Translations under genes and position numbers: made by a program
Notes under the pieces: model-generated
What the model saw: the letters and a program-made list of their open reading frames with translations, nothing else
What the model was told of the DNA's origin: nothing
Databases searched by the model: none
Source of the DNA: Nocardiopsis_C rhodophaea
GTDB taxonomy: Bacteria; Actinomycetota; Actinomycetes; Streptosporangiales; Streptosporangiaceae
DNA length: 64,000 nucleotides
Direction: 5' to 3'
NCBI RefSeq assembly: GCF_039530945.1
Contig: NZ_BAAAPC010000024.1
Coordinates: 27,010-91,009, forward strand
In this document: positions 17,873 to 25,703 of the stretch, one piece after another
Numbering within the stretch: position 1 is the stretch's first letter
How the letters are laid out: each line of letters opens with the position of its first letter

Positions 17873-17900
17873 GGGCCCGCCACCTGCGTGTGGCGGGCCC
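17873..17900 (+). terminator. strong GC hairpin
   Basis: GGGCCCGCCAC (17873-17883) pairs perfectly with GTGGCGGGCCC (17890-17900) around a six-base loop. It could terminate a short transcript that starts near 17700, giving an RNA of about 200 bases. Confidence 0.55.
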
Positions 17901-18415
17901 GTTCGCGTAGGTCGCCGCCGATCCATCAGACCCGCGCCACCGACACGATTGCGCGCCCGCGCGCCGCGCGGCCCCCTGCCCGACGGCAGATGGGCATCGT
18001 CACAGCCCACCTCTGACCGCCCGGCTCCCGCCACCATCGAGGGCGGATGGCCCCGCACCCCCTGCACACCCCGCCCCAGGGCGGGCCCGACCGCGGCCGC
18101 CGCGCTCCGGCACACGCGTGCGGATTGGCACGCGGTGCGGACCTTCACCCCCACCCGTGGGCGAGGCCGGCCGACCGGCGCAGCGCGGCACGACAGCGGC
18201 CTCCACACGCCGCGTCACGGCCGCAACCTACCGCGGCTACTCGCCCGGTCCCCCGCCCGAGCCGACCGGCCGCAGACGAACGACGAGGTCCGGGGGGACC
18301 ACCATCGCCGCCGCGCCATCCGTCGCGCCCGCGCCGTCTTCTCCGCGGTCAGCGCCTTCCCCCAGCGCGCAACCATCCCCTACATGGCGGGCCCGGCGCG
18401 CGTCTTCCGCTCGGG

Positions 18416-18445
18416 TTGACATTGACATTGGTGTCAACGTAGTCG
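18416..18445 (+). promoter_or_regulatory. SDR promoter with overlapping dyad operator
   Basis: TTGACA at 18416-18421 is a consensus -35 box. The next 16 bases are a perfect dyad TTGACA-TTGG-TGTCAA (18422-18437), followed by a -10-like TAGTCG at 18440-18445, a spacer of 18 bases. A long spacer filled by a dyad is the classic layout of promoters controlled by MerR-family activators, and a MerR gene lies downstream of the SDR. The SDR start is only nine bases after the -10 region, so the mRNA would be nearly leaderless. Confidence 0.55.
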
Positions 18446-18454
18446 ACTGCGCCC

Positions 18455-19219
18455 ATGAGCACTTCCACCAGCACCCAGCTTCAGGACACCGCCGTCATCG
18501 TGACCGGCGCGGGCTCGGGGATCGGCCGCGCCACCGCACGCGCCGCAGCCGAGCAGGGGGCCCGTGTCCTCGCGGTGGGCCGACGGCGCGACGCGCTGGT
18601 GGCCACCGCCCGCGACCATCCCGGCATCGTCTGCCACCCCGCAGACATCACCGCGCCCGACGCACCCGACACCATCGCCCAGGCCGCCCGCACCCGGCTG
18701 GGGCGCATTGACGCCCTGGTCAACAACGCGGCCATCCTCGGCGGCGGCCCGCTGGGCACCGCCACCCGGACCCAGGCGATACGCCTGTTCGACACCAACC
18801 TGATCGCGCCGATGCTGCTGTCCCAGGCGGTCGTGGGTGACCTGGAGTCCACCGGCGGGGTGATCGCCAACGTCTCCACCTCGGTGGGGCAGCGCGGCTG
18901 GGCGGGCAGCGGGCCCTATGCCGCCTCCAAAGTGGCGCTGGAGTCGTTGACCCGCAGCTGGGCCGTGGAACTGGCGCCGCGCGGTGTGCGCGTGGTGGCG
19001 GTGGCGCCCGGCGCGATCGCGACCCCCATCGGTGCCAACAACGGCATGTCCCCTCAGCGCCGGGAGGAGATCCGCGCGTGGCAGGTCGCCCGCACACCGA
19101 TGGGCCGCCGAGGCCGCCCCGAGGAGGTCGCCTGGGCGCTGTGCGCGCTGATCGGCCGCCAGGCGTCGTTCGTCACCGGTGCCGTGCTGCCCGTGGACGG
19201 CGGGGCGGTGGTGGGGTGA
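18455..19219 (+). CDS. short-chain dehydrogenase/reductase
   Basis: A 254-residue classical SDR. The cofactor motif is VTGAGSGIGRATA (residues about 16-28), NNAA lies near residue 90, and the catalytic Ser/Tyr/Lys are in NVSTSVGQRG and YAASK. PGAIATPIG and a C-terminal VDGG complete the family pattern. An Arg-Arg pair after the second strand (VGRRRDAL) suggests NADP preference. The substrate is unknown. It is expressed from a short-leader promoter with a dyad operator and is followed by a decayed IS110 gene and a MerR regulator. Confidence 0.92.
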   Translation: MSTSTSTQLQDTAVIVTGAGSGIGRATARAAAEQGARVLAVGRRRDALVATARDHPGIVCHPADITAPDAPDTIAQAARTRLGRIDALVNNAAILGGGPLGTATRTQAIRLFDTNLIAPMLLSQAVVGDLESTGGVIANVSTSVGQRGWAGSGPYAASKVALESLTRSWAVELAPRGVRVVAVAPGAIATPIGANNGMSPQRREEIRAWQVARTPMGRRGRPEEVAWALCALIGRQASFVTGAVLPVDGGAVVG

Positions 19220-19290
19220 GCAGCCCGCCCGCAGGCCAACGCTCCGCGGGCGGCCTGGGCCGCCCGCACGGACAGGGCCGGCAGGCGACC

Positions 19291-19690
19291 CCTATCTGCC
19301 GTTCCAGGTGCGCGAGGCGGGATCGTGCAGGGCGGCGGACGCGGATAGGAACATCGCGCGGTTGAGCTGCCGGTTGCCGCCCCGCGGCGCATGTTCTGCG
19401 TCTATCGGGGTCCCCGACGACGTGGCCGGGGGGCGAGTCCGGCATCAGAGGCGAGGTGGGCGGTGGGGAAGCCGGCGCCGTCGCCGGGCAGCGACGCCAG
19501 GACCTGGAAAGGAGGGTGGGCCTCCAGCAGGGCCCCGATCCGGGCTTCCAGGGCCCGGCGCTGTTCGTGGACGGCCGCGCGCCGCCGGGACAGGGAACGG
19601 GATGACGATGCCGACAGTGCCCGTGCCGGGAACGACGAGGGCCGGCTCATCAAGGGCCTCGAAGACATTGTGCACACGTTGCCGCCCCGG
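19291..19690 (-). pseudogene. decayed IS110-family transposase, C-terminal remnant
   Basis: Three frames on the minus strand together spell the end of an IS110/IS1111 transposase: FEALDEPALVVPGTGTVGIV near 19600-19680, then RRALEARIGALLEAHP with LASLPGDGAGFPTAHLASDAGLAP near 19450-19570, and EHAPRGGNRQLNRAMFLSA with LHDPASRTW ending at a premature stop at 19292-19294. About 15 residues of the usual GVGxxTAAxxLxE segment are deleted. The N-terminal DEDD nuclease half is absent. The remnant separates the SDR from the MerR gene. Confidence 0.75.
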
Positions 19691-19776
19691 GTGGGGCCAT
19701 CGCGGGCCCGCGCGGCGGCGCACCGCCCGACGGAGGCGACAATGGGGCCGTGTATCGCAAAGATGAGGTGGCGGGG

Positions 19777-20157
19777 ATGCGTATCGGGCAGCTGGCGCGG
19801 GCGGCGGGGGTGTCACCGCGATCCGTGCGCCACTACGAGCAGGCAGGGCTGATCACCAGCACCCGGGCCGCCAACGGCTACCGGGTCTTCGATGAGCGCG
19901 CCCTGCGGCGCGTCCGCAACATCTCCTTCCTGCTCGCAGCGGGGCTCACCCTGCGGGATGTAGAGCACTTCCTGGAGTGCCTGGACGGCGATGTCGCCGG
20001 GGCGCCTCCGGCCCCGGCCAAGCTGGAGGTGGCCCGCGCACGCCTGCGTGTGGTGGAGGAGCGGCTCGCGGCCCAGACACGCCTGCGCGACCGCCTCGCT
20101 CAGATGGTGCGCGAAGCCGAGGCGGTGTGCGCCAGCACGGTCCCAGACCACGGCTGA
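19777..20157 (+). CDS. MerR-family transcriptional regulator
   Basis: About 126 residues. The N-terminal winged helix reads MRIGQLARAAGVSPRSVRHYEQAGLI, then RAANGYRVFDERALRRV, and is followed by the long dimerisation helix. There are no metal-binding cysteines in the C-terminal part, so it resembles the small-molecule MerR group that often controls oxidoreductases. The ATG at 19777 begins exactly at the fold; a GTG 27 bases upstream would add nine residues. It is the likely regulator of the SDR upstream, whose promoter has the long-spacer dyad that MerR proteins use. Confidence 0.88.
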   Translation: MRIGQLARAAGVSPRSVRHYEQAGLITSTRAANGYRVFDERALRRVRNISFLLAAGLTLRDVEHFLECLDGDVAGAPPAPAKLEVARARLRVVEERLAAQTRLRDRLAQMVREAEAVCASTVPDHG

Positions 20158-20333
20158 CGCCCCCGCCCCCGGCGCGCCGCATGCCGCGGTTCCACCGGTT
20201 TCGCCCCGGCTTGCCAGAGAACCGCCGAGACGCTCCGTATTCCCTCCTCACCACCTCCACCTGCGGCTTAATGGGAACATCAGCCCTCCCCTGCCTTCGA
20301 TCCACCGCCAGCACCGCTGGAGAGGGACCGCCG

Positions 20334-21305
20334 ATGTCCGTCATCCCGTCCACCCGACCCAGCCTGGCCTGGCTGGCCGCCGCCACCGCGACCGTGGCCC
20401 TCCTCTCCCTGGGCACAACCGCCGCCCCCGCCTACCCCGGACACACCGTGAGCCGCTACATGCCCCTGTCCGGCACCGCCTCCGACATCTCCACCGCCCG
20501 CAGCGCCGGATGCGACGCGGGCCGCACCGGCCGCAGCGGAGTGCGCATCCTGTTCTTCGGCACCCAGGAGCGCGGCGGGCGGCTCCGCCCGCCCGGCACC
20601 ACCCGCGACAGCACCGCCCCCCGCGTGGCCGCGACCCGCGCGATCCGGGTCACCGCCGCATGGGCACGCGGGTTCTCCTCCTGCCGCACCCGCGGCGCCA
20701 CCGCCGACGTCGCCCTGGGCGTCAACAACAAAGACGACACCGGGCTGGGCGGCGGCACCGCCGGCACGGCCTGGGCCCGCATCGTCAACGAGGCCGCCTC
20801 CTCGGCCAGCACACCGGCGGTCACCATCGCCGGCGCCGTCGACGCCGAACCGTCCTGGTCCTCGCCCGCCTGGGCGCGCGGCTGGGCCCGCGCCTTCACC
20901 ACAACCAGCACCCGCCCCCTGTACGCCGCCAGTTCCGCCGACGGCTGCCCCACCTACGGGTCGGCGTCGGTGGCCTGCGGCAACGGCTGGACACTGGCCG
21001 ATGTGCACTACGTGGCCACCGGCGCCTCCGCCCAGATCCGCGCCATCCCCCAGATCTACCGCACCGACGGCATCCAGGCCCGCCAGTGGGCACGGATCAG
21101 CTCGTGGGGCGCACGGCAAGGCCCCGGCACGGTGCGCTTCGCCGGGTCGCTGTCCCAGCACGTGGCCTGCCGCCAGCGCGGCGGGTGCGCGAGGACGAAC
21201 AACACCGCCAAGGCCGCCTGGACCCAGTTGCGCGACGCCCTCAACGCCCACCCCGAGACCCGCGTGTCCGCCCTGCCCAACGCCACCGACGTCCGCTGGC
21301 CCTGA
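20334..21305 (+). CDS. secreted protein of unknown function
   Basis: A 323-residue protein with a clear signal peptide: a short charged start, a hydrophobic run LAWLAAATATVALLSLG and an AxA-like cleavage site near TTAAPAYP (about residue 32-36). The mature part has six cysteines, enough for disulfides, and Trp-rich segments such as WARIVNEAA, EPSWSSPAWARGWARAF and IQARQWARISSWG. The alternation of strands and helices with a DAEPSW motif could suit a TIM-barrel glycosidase-like fold, but I do not recognise the family. An AGAGGGA site precedes the ATG at 20334. Confidence 0.7.
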   Translation: MSVIPSTRPSLAWLAAATATVALLSLGTTAAPAYPGHTVSRYMPLSGTASDISTARSAGCDAGRTGRSGVRILFFGTQERGGRLRPPGTTRDSTAPRVAATRAIRVTAAWARGFSSCRTRGATADVALGVNNKDDTGLGGGTAGTAWARIVNEAASSASTPAVTIAGAVDAEPSWSSPAWARGWARAFTTTSTRPLYAASSADGCPTYGSASVACGNGWTLADVHYVATGASAQIRAIPQIYRTDGIQARQWARISSWGARQGPGTVRFAGSLSQHVACRQRGGCARTNNTAKAAWTQLRDALNAHPETRVSALPNATDVRWP

Positions 21306-21327
21306 ACCGCCCCGGCCGGGGCGGGGC

Positions 21328-22284
21328 TCACCGGGCATAAGCGGCGGTGATCGCGCGGTGGTCGCTCCCGGGGACCTCGACCACGCCCGCCCGCACCGCC
21401 CGCAGACCGCGCGCCATCGCGTGGTCGAGCCGCACCAGCGGCACCGACGCGGGCCAGGTGAACCCCAGCCCGCGGCCCGCCTCGTCCTGGGCGTCGGTGA
21501 AGCCCGCGAACGCGCCCAGCCGCCGGTCGGTCCCGGCGGTGTTGAAATCACCCAGGACCAGGACACGCTCGGCGCCGCTACCGGTGGCGGCCCGGGCCAG
21601 CCGACGCAGCGAAGCGTTGCGCTGGGCGGTGTTCCCGGGCCGGAGGGAGGCCAGGTGCGCGGCATAGACCGTGACCGGCCCCTGGGGTGTGGCGACCTCG
21701 GCCCGCAGCGCCCGCCGCCACCCGATCCCCACATCGACCGGTTCACTCACCTCCAGGGGGAAGCGGCTCCACAACCCCACCGTGCCCGCCGCGGTGGAGT
21801 ACTTCAGGCCGGTGGGGCACGCGCTGGCCGCCCCGGTCATCTCCTGGGCGGCGATGAGGTCGGCGCCCCGCGCGGCCAGGACCCCCAGGGCGGCGCACGG
21901 GTCGGGGTTGCCGGCGCGCAGATTCACCGAGGCCACCCGCAGCCCGGGCGAAACAGCGTCGGCGGGCCCGGCCAGCAACGCCGGGGCGAACACCGCCCCC
22001 CAGCAGGCCAGCGCGGCCGCGGCGGCGATCGCCCCCGCCCCCGAGCGCGCCGTCGCGGCCACAGCGGCCAGCACAGCGATGGGGGCACCCAGCCAGGGCA
22101 GGCCGGTGTCCAGGAAGGAGCCGACCGGCTCGGGAACCAGCCGGTGGCCGATGAGGAGCGCGGCTGCGGCCAGCGCGGCGACGCCGGCGCCCGCCCCGAC
22201 GGCGCGTCCGCGGGCCGGCGGCCGCCGGTGGCCGCGGCGGCGCGCTCGACCCCGGGCGGGTGCCGGGCGGGTGGTGGTGTGCAT
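21328..22284 (-). CDS. membrane-anchored endonuclease/exonuclease/phosphatase family protein
   Basis: About 318 residues. An Arg-rich cytoplasmic N-terminus is followed by three hydrophobic segments (about 25-110). An EEP domain then has RVASVNLRAGN, AAQEM (catalytic Glu), YAAHLASLR, LVLGDFNTAG, LDHAMA and GSDHRAI, in the family order. The domain would be outside the cell. The family includes nucleases, sphingomyelinases and inositol phosphatases, and the true substrate cannot be told. The ATG at 22284 is chosen; a GTG three codons earlier is possible. It is convergent with the secreted-protein gene. Confidence 0.85.
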   Translation of the reverse strand: MHTTTRPAPARGRARRRGHRRPPARGRAVGAGAGVAALAAAALLIGHRLVPEPVGSFLDTGLPWLGAPIAVLAAVAATARSGAGAIAAAAALACWGAVFAPALLAGPADAVSPGLRVASVNLRAGNPDPCAALGVLAARGADLIAAQEMTGAASACPTGLKYSTAAGTVGLWSRFPLEVSEPVDVGIGWRRALRAEVATPQGPVTVYAAHLASLRPGNTAQRNASLRRLARAATGSGAERVLVLGDFNTAGTDRRLGAFAGFTDAQDEAGRGLGFTWPASVPLVRLDHAMARGLRAVRAGVVEVPGSDHRAITAAYAR

Positions 22285-22350
22285 AGGACGCACACTGGCC
22301 CGCGATTCTAAGAGCTCGATGAGAACCGCCCGCGCCCCTGCGGGGCCGCC

Positions 22351-22632
22351 TCAGCCGCGGCCGAGGTAGGGCATGGTGGTGGCGGTGAGGGTGCAGGAGC
22401 AGATGTTGGCCTCCAGCGGCCGCGCGGCCATGGCCGCCACGGCATCGGCGGCGCGGGTGCCGTCGGCCTGGAGGGCGCCCTGGGCGATGGTGGCGCTCAG
22501 CTCGGTGGCCGCGTTGTCGATGTGGATCTGCCCGCAGGCGATGTTGTAGGGGCGCCCGTGCAGGCTCAGCGCCGCGGTCAGCCCGGTCACGGCGTGCTTG
22601 GTGGCGGTGTAGGCGACGGAGTGGGGGCGCGG
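22351..22632 (-). pseudogene. C-terminal fragment of a short-chain dehydrogenase
   Basis: The last 93 codons of this minus-strand frame match the end of an SDR: the active-site YTATKHAVTGLTAALSL with Tyr and Lys, then YNIACGQIHIDNAAT and a C-terminal TTMPYLGRG. Upstream of about 22632 the frame loses all SDR character, with no Rossmann motif and no start. The N-terminal two thirds of the gene are gone, and the segment after QADGT is also shortened. Confidence 0.75.
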
Positions 22633-22769
22633 CGGTGGGGTTCGGCCCTGGGCCGCCCGCTGGGGGTGGTGTCGCTGCTGGTGGGCGGGCACCCTATCGG
22701 CGGCGCGACGAGGGGGCGCGGGCCGGTGCCGGGTCGGACCGCCACGGACCGGGCACCGGGGCCGAGGGG

Positions 22770-23783
22770 TCACCGCGGGGCGGGGCCGGTGCTGGAGCGC
22801 ACGACGAGCTCGGGGTGGAAGGACAGCCGCCGCGGGGCGGGGTCGGCGCCGTTGATGCCGTCCATGAGGGAGGTGACGGCGGCCTGGCTCATGGCCCGCA
22901 CGGGTTGGCGCACGGTGGTCAGCGGCGGGTCGACGTAGGCCATGAGGGGCGAGTCGTCGTAGCCGACGACCGACACGTCGCCGGGGACGGCCAGGCCGCG
23001 TTCCTTGGCGGCGCGGATGGCGCCGATGGCCATGGTGTCGCTGCCGCAGCAGATCGCGGTGCACCCGTCGTCGAGCAGCCGCTGGGCGGCGGCGTGCCCG
23101 CCCTCCACGGTGAACAGGGTGTGGCGGATCCAGGCGGCGCGCACGGCCCCGGGCCCCAGCGTCTCGGTCATGGCGGCCACGTACCCGGCTTTCTTGCCGA
23201 TGGAGGGCAGGTAGCGCTCCTGGCCGAGCGCCAGCCCGATGCGGTGGTGGCCCAGGCTGGCCAGGTGGCGCACGGCCAGCTGCACCGCCGCCTCGTCGTC
23301 GGTGGACACCAGCGGCGCCTCCAGGCCGTCGCGGTGGCCGTTGATGAGCACGATGGGCAGGCGGCGGCGCAGGAGCCGCTGGTAGCGCTCGGTGTCGGCG
23401 CGGGCGTCGGCGTGCAGGCCGCAGACGAACACGATCCCGGCCACGCCGCGTTCCAGCAGCAGTTCGGTGTAGTCGTCCTCGGCGATGCCGCCGGGCTGCT
23501 GGGTGCACAGCACGCTGGCGTACCCGTGGGAGATCAGCCCGGATTCGAGGAACTGGGCGAAGCTGGGGAAGATCGGGTTGGACAGCTCGGGCACGATGAG
23601 CCCGATGAGCCCCGCTCTGGTCGTCTGCAGCCGACCGGGCCGCTCATAGCCGCACACGTCCAGCGCGGTGAGCACGGCCCGCTGCTTGTCGGCCGACACG
23701 CCGGGCCGCCCGTTGAGGACGCGGCTGACGGTGGCGACGCTGACCCCGGCCTGGGCGGCGATCTCGGTGAGTGTGGCGCTCAT
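22770..23783 (-). CDS. LacI-family transcriptional regulator
   Basis: A 337-residue regulator. The N-terminal helix-turn-helix TLTEIAAQAGVSVATVSRVLNGRPGVS is followed by the hinge, and a periplasmic-binding-protein-like effector domain runs from about residue 60 (GLIGLIVPELSNPIF) to the end (VVGYDDSPLMAYVDPPLTTVRQP). It is the last gene of an importer operon, 56 bases after the second permease. It most likely represses that operon through the nested dyad upstream of the solute-binding-protein gene and is relieved by the imported sugar. Confidence 0.92.
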   Translation of the reverse strand: MSATLTEIAAQAGVSVATVSRVLNGRPGVSADKQRAVLTALDVCGYERPGRLQTTRAGLIGLIVPELSNPIFPSFAQFLESGLISHGYASVLCTQQPGGIAEDDYTELLLERGVAGIVFVCGLHADARADTERYQRLLRRRLPIVLINGHRDGLEAPLVSTDDEAAVQLAVRHLASLGHHRIGLALGQERYLPSIGKKAGYVAAMTETLGPGAVRAAWIRHTLFTVEGGHAAAQRLLDDGCTAICCGSDTMAIGAIRAAKERGLAVPGDVSVVGYDDSPLMAYVDPPLTTVRQPVRAMSQAAVTSLMDGINGADPAPRRLSFHPELVVRSSTGPAPR

Positions 23784-23839
23784 CAGGCCAGCACCTTACC
23801 GAGACCGCCCCCGGAGCGCGGGCTGCGTGGCGCAATCGG

Positions 23840-24703
23840 TCACGACTTGGTGCTCCCGGCGCTCAGCCCGGCCACCAGGTGGCGCTGGACCGCCAGGAAC
23901 ACCGCGGTGGCGGGCGCGGCGATGAGGACGGCGGCGGCACTGAGCATGCCCCATTCGGCTTTCTGCTGGCCGACGAACTGGCCCAGGCCCACCGCCAGGG
24001 TGGAGGTGGCGTCGGTGGTGAGGAACGCGGTGGCGTAGGCCACCTCGCCCCAGGCGGTGATGAAGGCGTAGAAGGCGACCACGGCCAGGCCGGGGCGGGC
24101 CAGGGGCAGGATGAGCCGCCAGAACGTGCCCAGCGGGCTGAGCCCGTCCATGCGCCCGGCCTCGTCGATCTCCACGGGGATGGTGTCGAAGGTGCCGCGC
24201 AGCATCCAGGCGGAGAACGGCACGGCGATGGTCAGGTAGGTGAGGGTCAGACCCAGGTGGCTGTTGATCAGGCCCAGGGTGGAGAGCACGTTGTACAGCG
24301 GGACGATGAGGATCGCCACGGGGAACATCTGGGTCACCAGCAGCATCCACAGCAGCGGCCGCATCCCGGGGAAGCGGAACCGGCTCAGCGCGTAGCCGGT
24401 GGTGGCGGCGGTGATCAGGGCGACAGCGGTGGTGCCGCCCGCGACGACGAGGGAGTTGGCGAACCACGTAACAAACGACGTGGAACCCAGCACCTGGACG
24501 TAGTTGTCCAGAGAGGGGTCGTGGAACAGCTCGATGCGGCTCGACTGCCAGGCGCCGCGGGGTTTGAGCGAGGTGAGCACGACCCAGACGACCGGGAGCA
24601 CGGCGCAGGCGCCGGCGGCCAGCAGGGTGGCGTGCAGGGCCGCGGAGGCGGCGCGGGAGCGCACGCACCGCGGCGCGCGGGTGCGGGGGGTGGCGGTTAC
24701 CAT
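23840..24703 (-). CDS. carbohydrate ABC transporter permease (MalG-like)
   Basis: A 287-residue inner-membrane permease with about six transmembrane segments. The EAA loop near residue 195 reads EIDEAGRMDGLSPLGTFWRLILPLARPG and couples to an ATPase. The start at 24703 overlaps the end of the first permease by seven bases. No ATP-binding gene is in the operon, as is common for actinobacterial CUT1 importers that share an MsiK-type ATPase. Confidence 0.92.
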   Translation of the reverse strand: MVTATPRTRAPRCVRSRAASAALHATLLAAGACAVLPVVWVVLTSLKPRGAWQSSRIELFHDPSLDNYVQVLGSTSFVTWFANSLVVAGGTTAVALITAATTGYALSRFRFPGMRPLLWMLLVTQMFPVAILIVPLYNVLSTLGLINSHLGLTLTYLTIAVPFSAWMLRGTFDTIPVEIDEAGRMDGLSPLGTFWRLILPLARPGLAVVAFYAFITAWGEVAYATAFLTTDATSTLAVGLGQFVGQQKAEWGMLSAAAVLIAAPATAVFLAVQRHLVAGLSAGSTKS

Positions 24704-25695
24704 GCGGTGCCTCCGCGTCGTAGGGCGCGCTGGTAGACCGCGGCCATGGCGACCAGCAGCAGGAGGATGAGCATGCCGTAGGCGGCCGAGCCGCTGTAGT
24801 CGCGGATGCCTTCGAAGGCCATCCGGTAGGCGTAGGTGACCAGCAGTTCGGTGCTGTCGCCGGGTCCGCCGCCGGTGACCAGGTAGATCACCGGGAACTG
24901 GTTGAAGGTCCAGATCGTGCCGATCAGCACCACCGGGGCGCTGATCGGGCGCAGCCCGGGCAGGGTGATGTGGACGAACCGCTGCCAGGCCGAGGCCCCG
25001 TCCACGCGCGCGGCCTCGTAGTGCTCGGCGGGGATGGACTGCAGGCCGCCGAGCAGGGCCAGCATCATGAACGGCACCCCCACCCACACGTTGACGCAGA
25101 TGACGGCGATCTTGGCCGTCAGCGGGTCGTTCAGCCAGGCCACGGCGGGCAGCCCCAGGCTCGTCAGGGCGGCGTTGAACACCCCGTAGTCCTGGTTGAA
25201 CAGGAACCGCCAGGTGAAGGCGGTGACGAACGGGGGCACCGCCCAGGGCAGCACCATCGCCATCCGGTAGGCGGCGCGCCCGCGCAGGGGCCGGTTGAGC
25301 AGAAGCGCCAGGCCCAGGCCCAGCCCGTAGTGGGCGGCGATGCACACCACGGTCCACACCAGCGTCCAGGCCAGGCGCGGCCAGAACGCTCCGGTCTCGC
25401 CCGACAGGATGGCGAGGTAGTTGTCGGCGCCGACGAAGGTGTAGGTGGCGGGGATCTCGTTCATCCCGATGGTGCGCCCGACGGTGGCCTCGGTGGCGTT
25501 GGTCAGCGACAGGTACAGGCCGCGGGCGAACGGGATGCCGATGATGACGGTGGTGACGATCACCACGGGGGCGACCAGGAGCCAGGCGTGGCCGTGGGCG
25601 GTCAGGGCGCGGCGCAGCGGGCCGGGTACGCCGCGGCGTACCCGGCGCCGCGGTGCGGCCGGCGCGGGGCGCCGGGCGGGCAGGGTGGTGGTCAT
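24697..25695 (-). CDS. carbohydrate ABC transporter permease (MalF-like)
   Basis: A 332-residue permease. An Arg/Pro-rich cytoplasmic N-terminus is followed by six or more membrane helices and an EAA loop EHYEAARVDGASAWQRFVHITLPGL near residue 235. It starts nine bases after the solute-binding-protein stop and overlaps the next permease. It pairs with that permease to form the translocation channel of a sugar importer. Confidence 0.92.
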   Translation of the reverse strand: MTTTLPARRPAPAAPRRRVRRGVPGPLRRALTAHGHAWLLVAPVVIVTTVIIGIPFARGLYLSLTNATEATVGRTIGMNEIPATYTFVGADNYLAILSGETGAFWPRLAWTLVWTVVCIAAHYGLGLGLALLLNRPLRGRAAYRMAMVLPWAVPPFVTAFTWRFLFNQDYGVFNAALTSLGLPAVAWLNDPLTAKIAVICVNVWVGVPFMMLALLGGLQSIPAEHYEAARVDGASAWQRFVHITLPGLRPISAPVVLIGTIWTFNQFPVIYLVTGGGPGDSTELLVTYAYRMAFEGIRDYSGSAAYGMLILLLLVAMAAVYQRALRRGGTAW

Positions 25696-25703
25696 GGTGC
25701 GGT

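Larger units (their letters stand above)
17073..18415. other. 1.3 kb gene-poor intergenic region
   Basis: No reading frame on either strand has a recognisable protein, a plausible ribosome-binding site or the expected codon bias; the long frames seen are Arg/Pro-rich shadows. Two structured elements stand out: a metal-regulator-like palindrome at 17701-17719 just after a TATCAT hexamer, and a strong hairpin at 17873-17900. The stretch may be remnants of lost genes or encode a small RNA. Confidence 0.5.
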
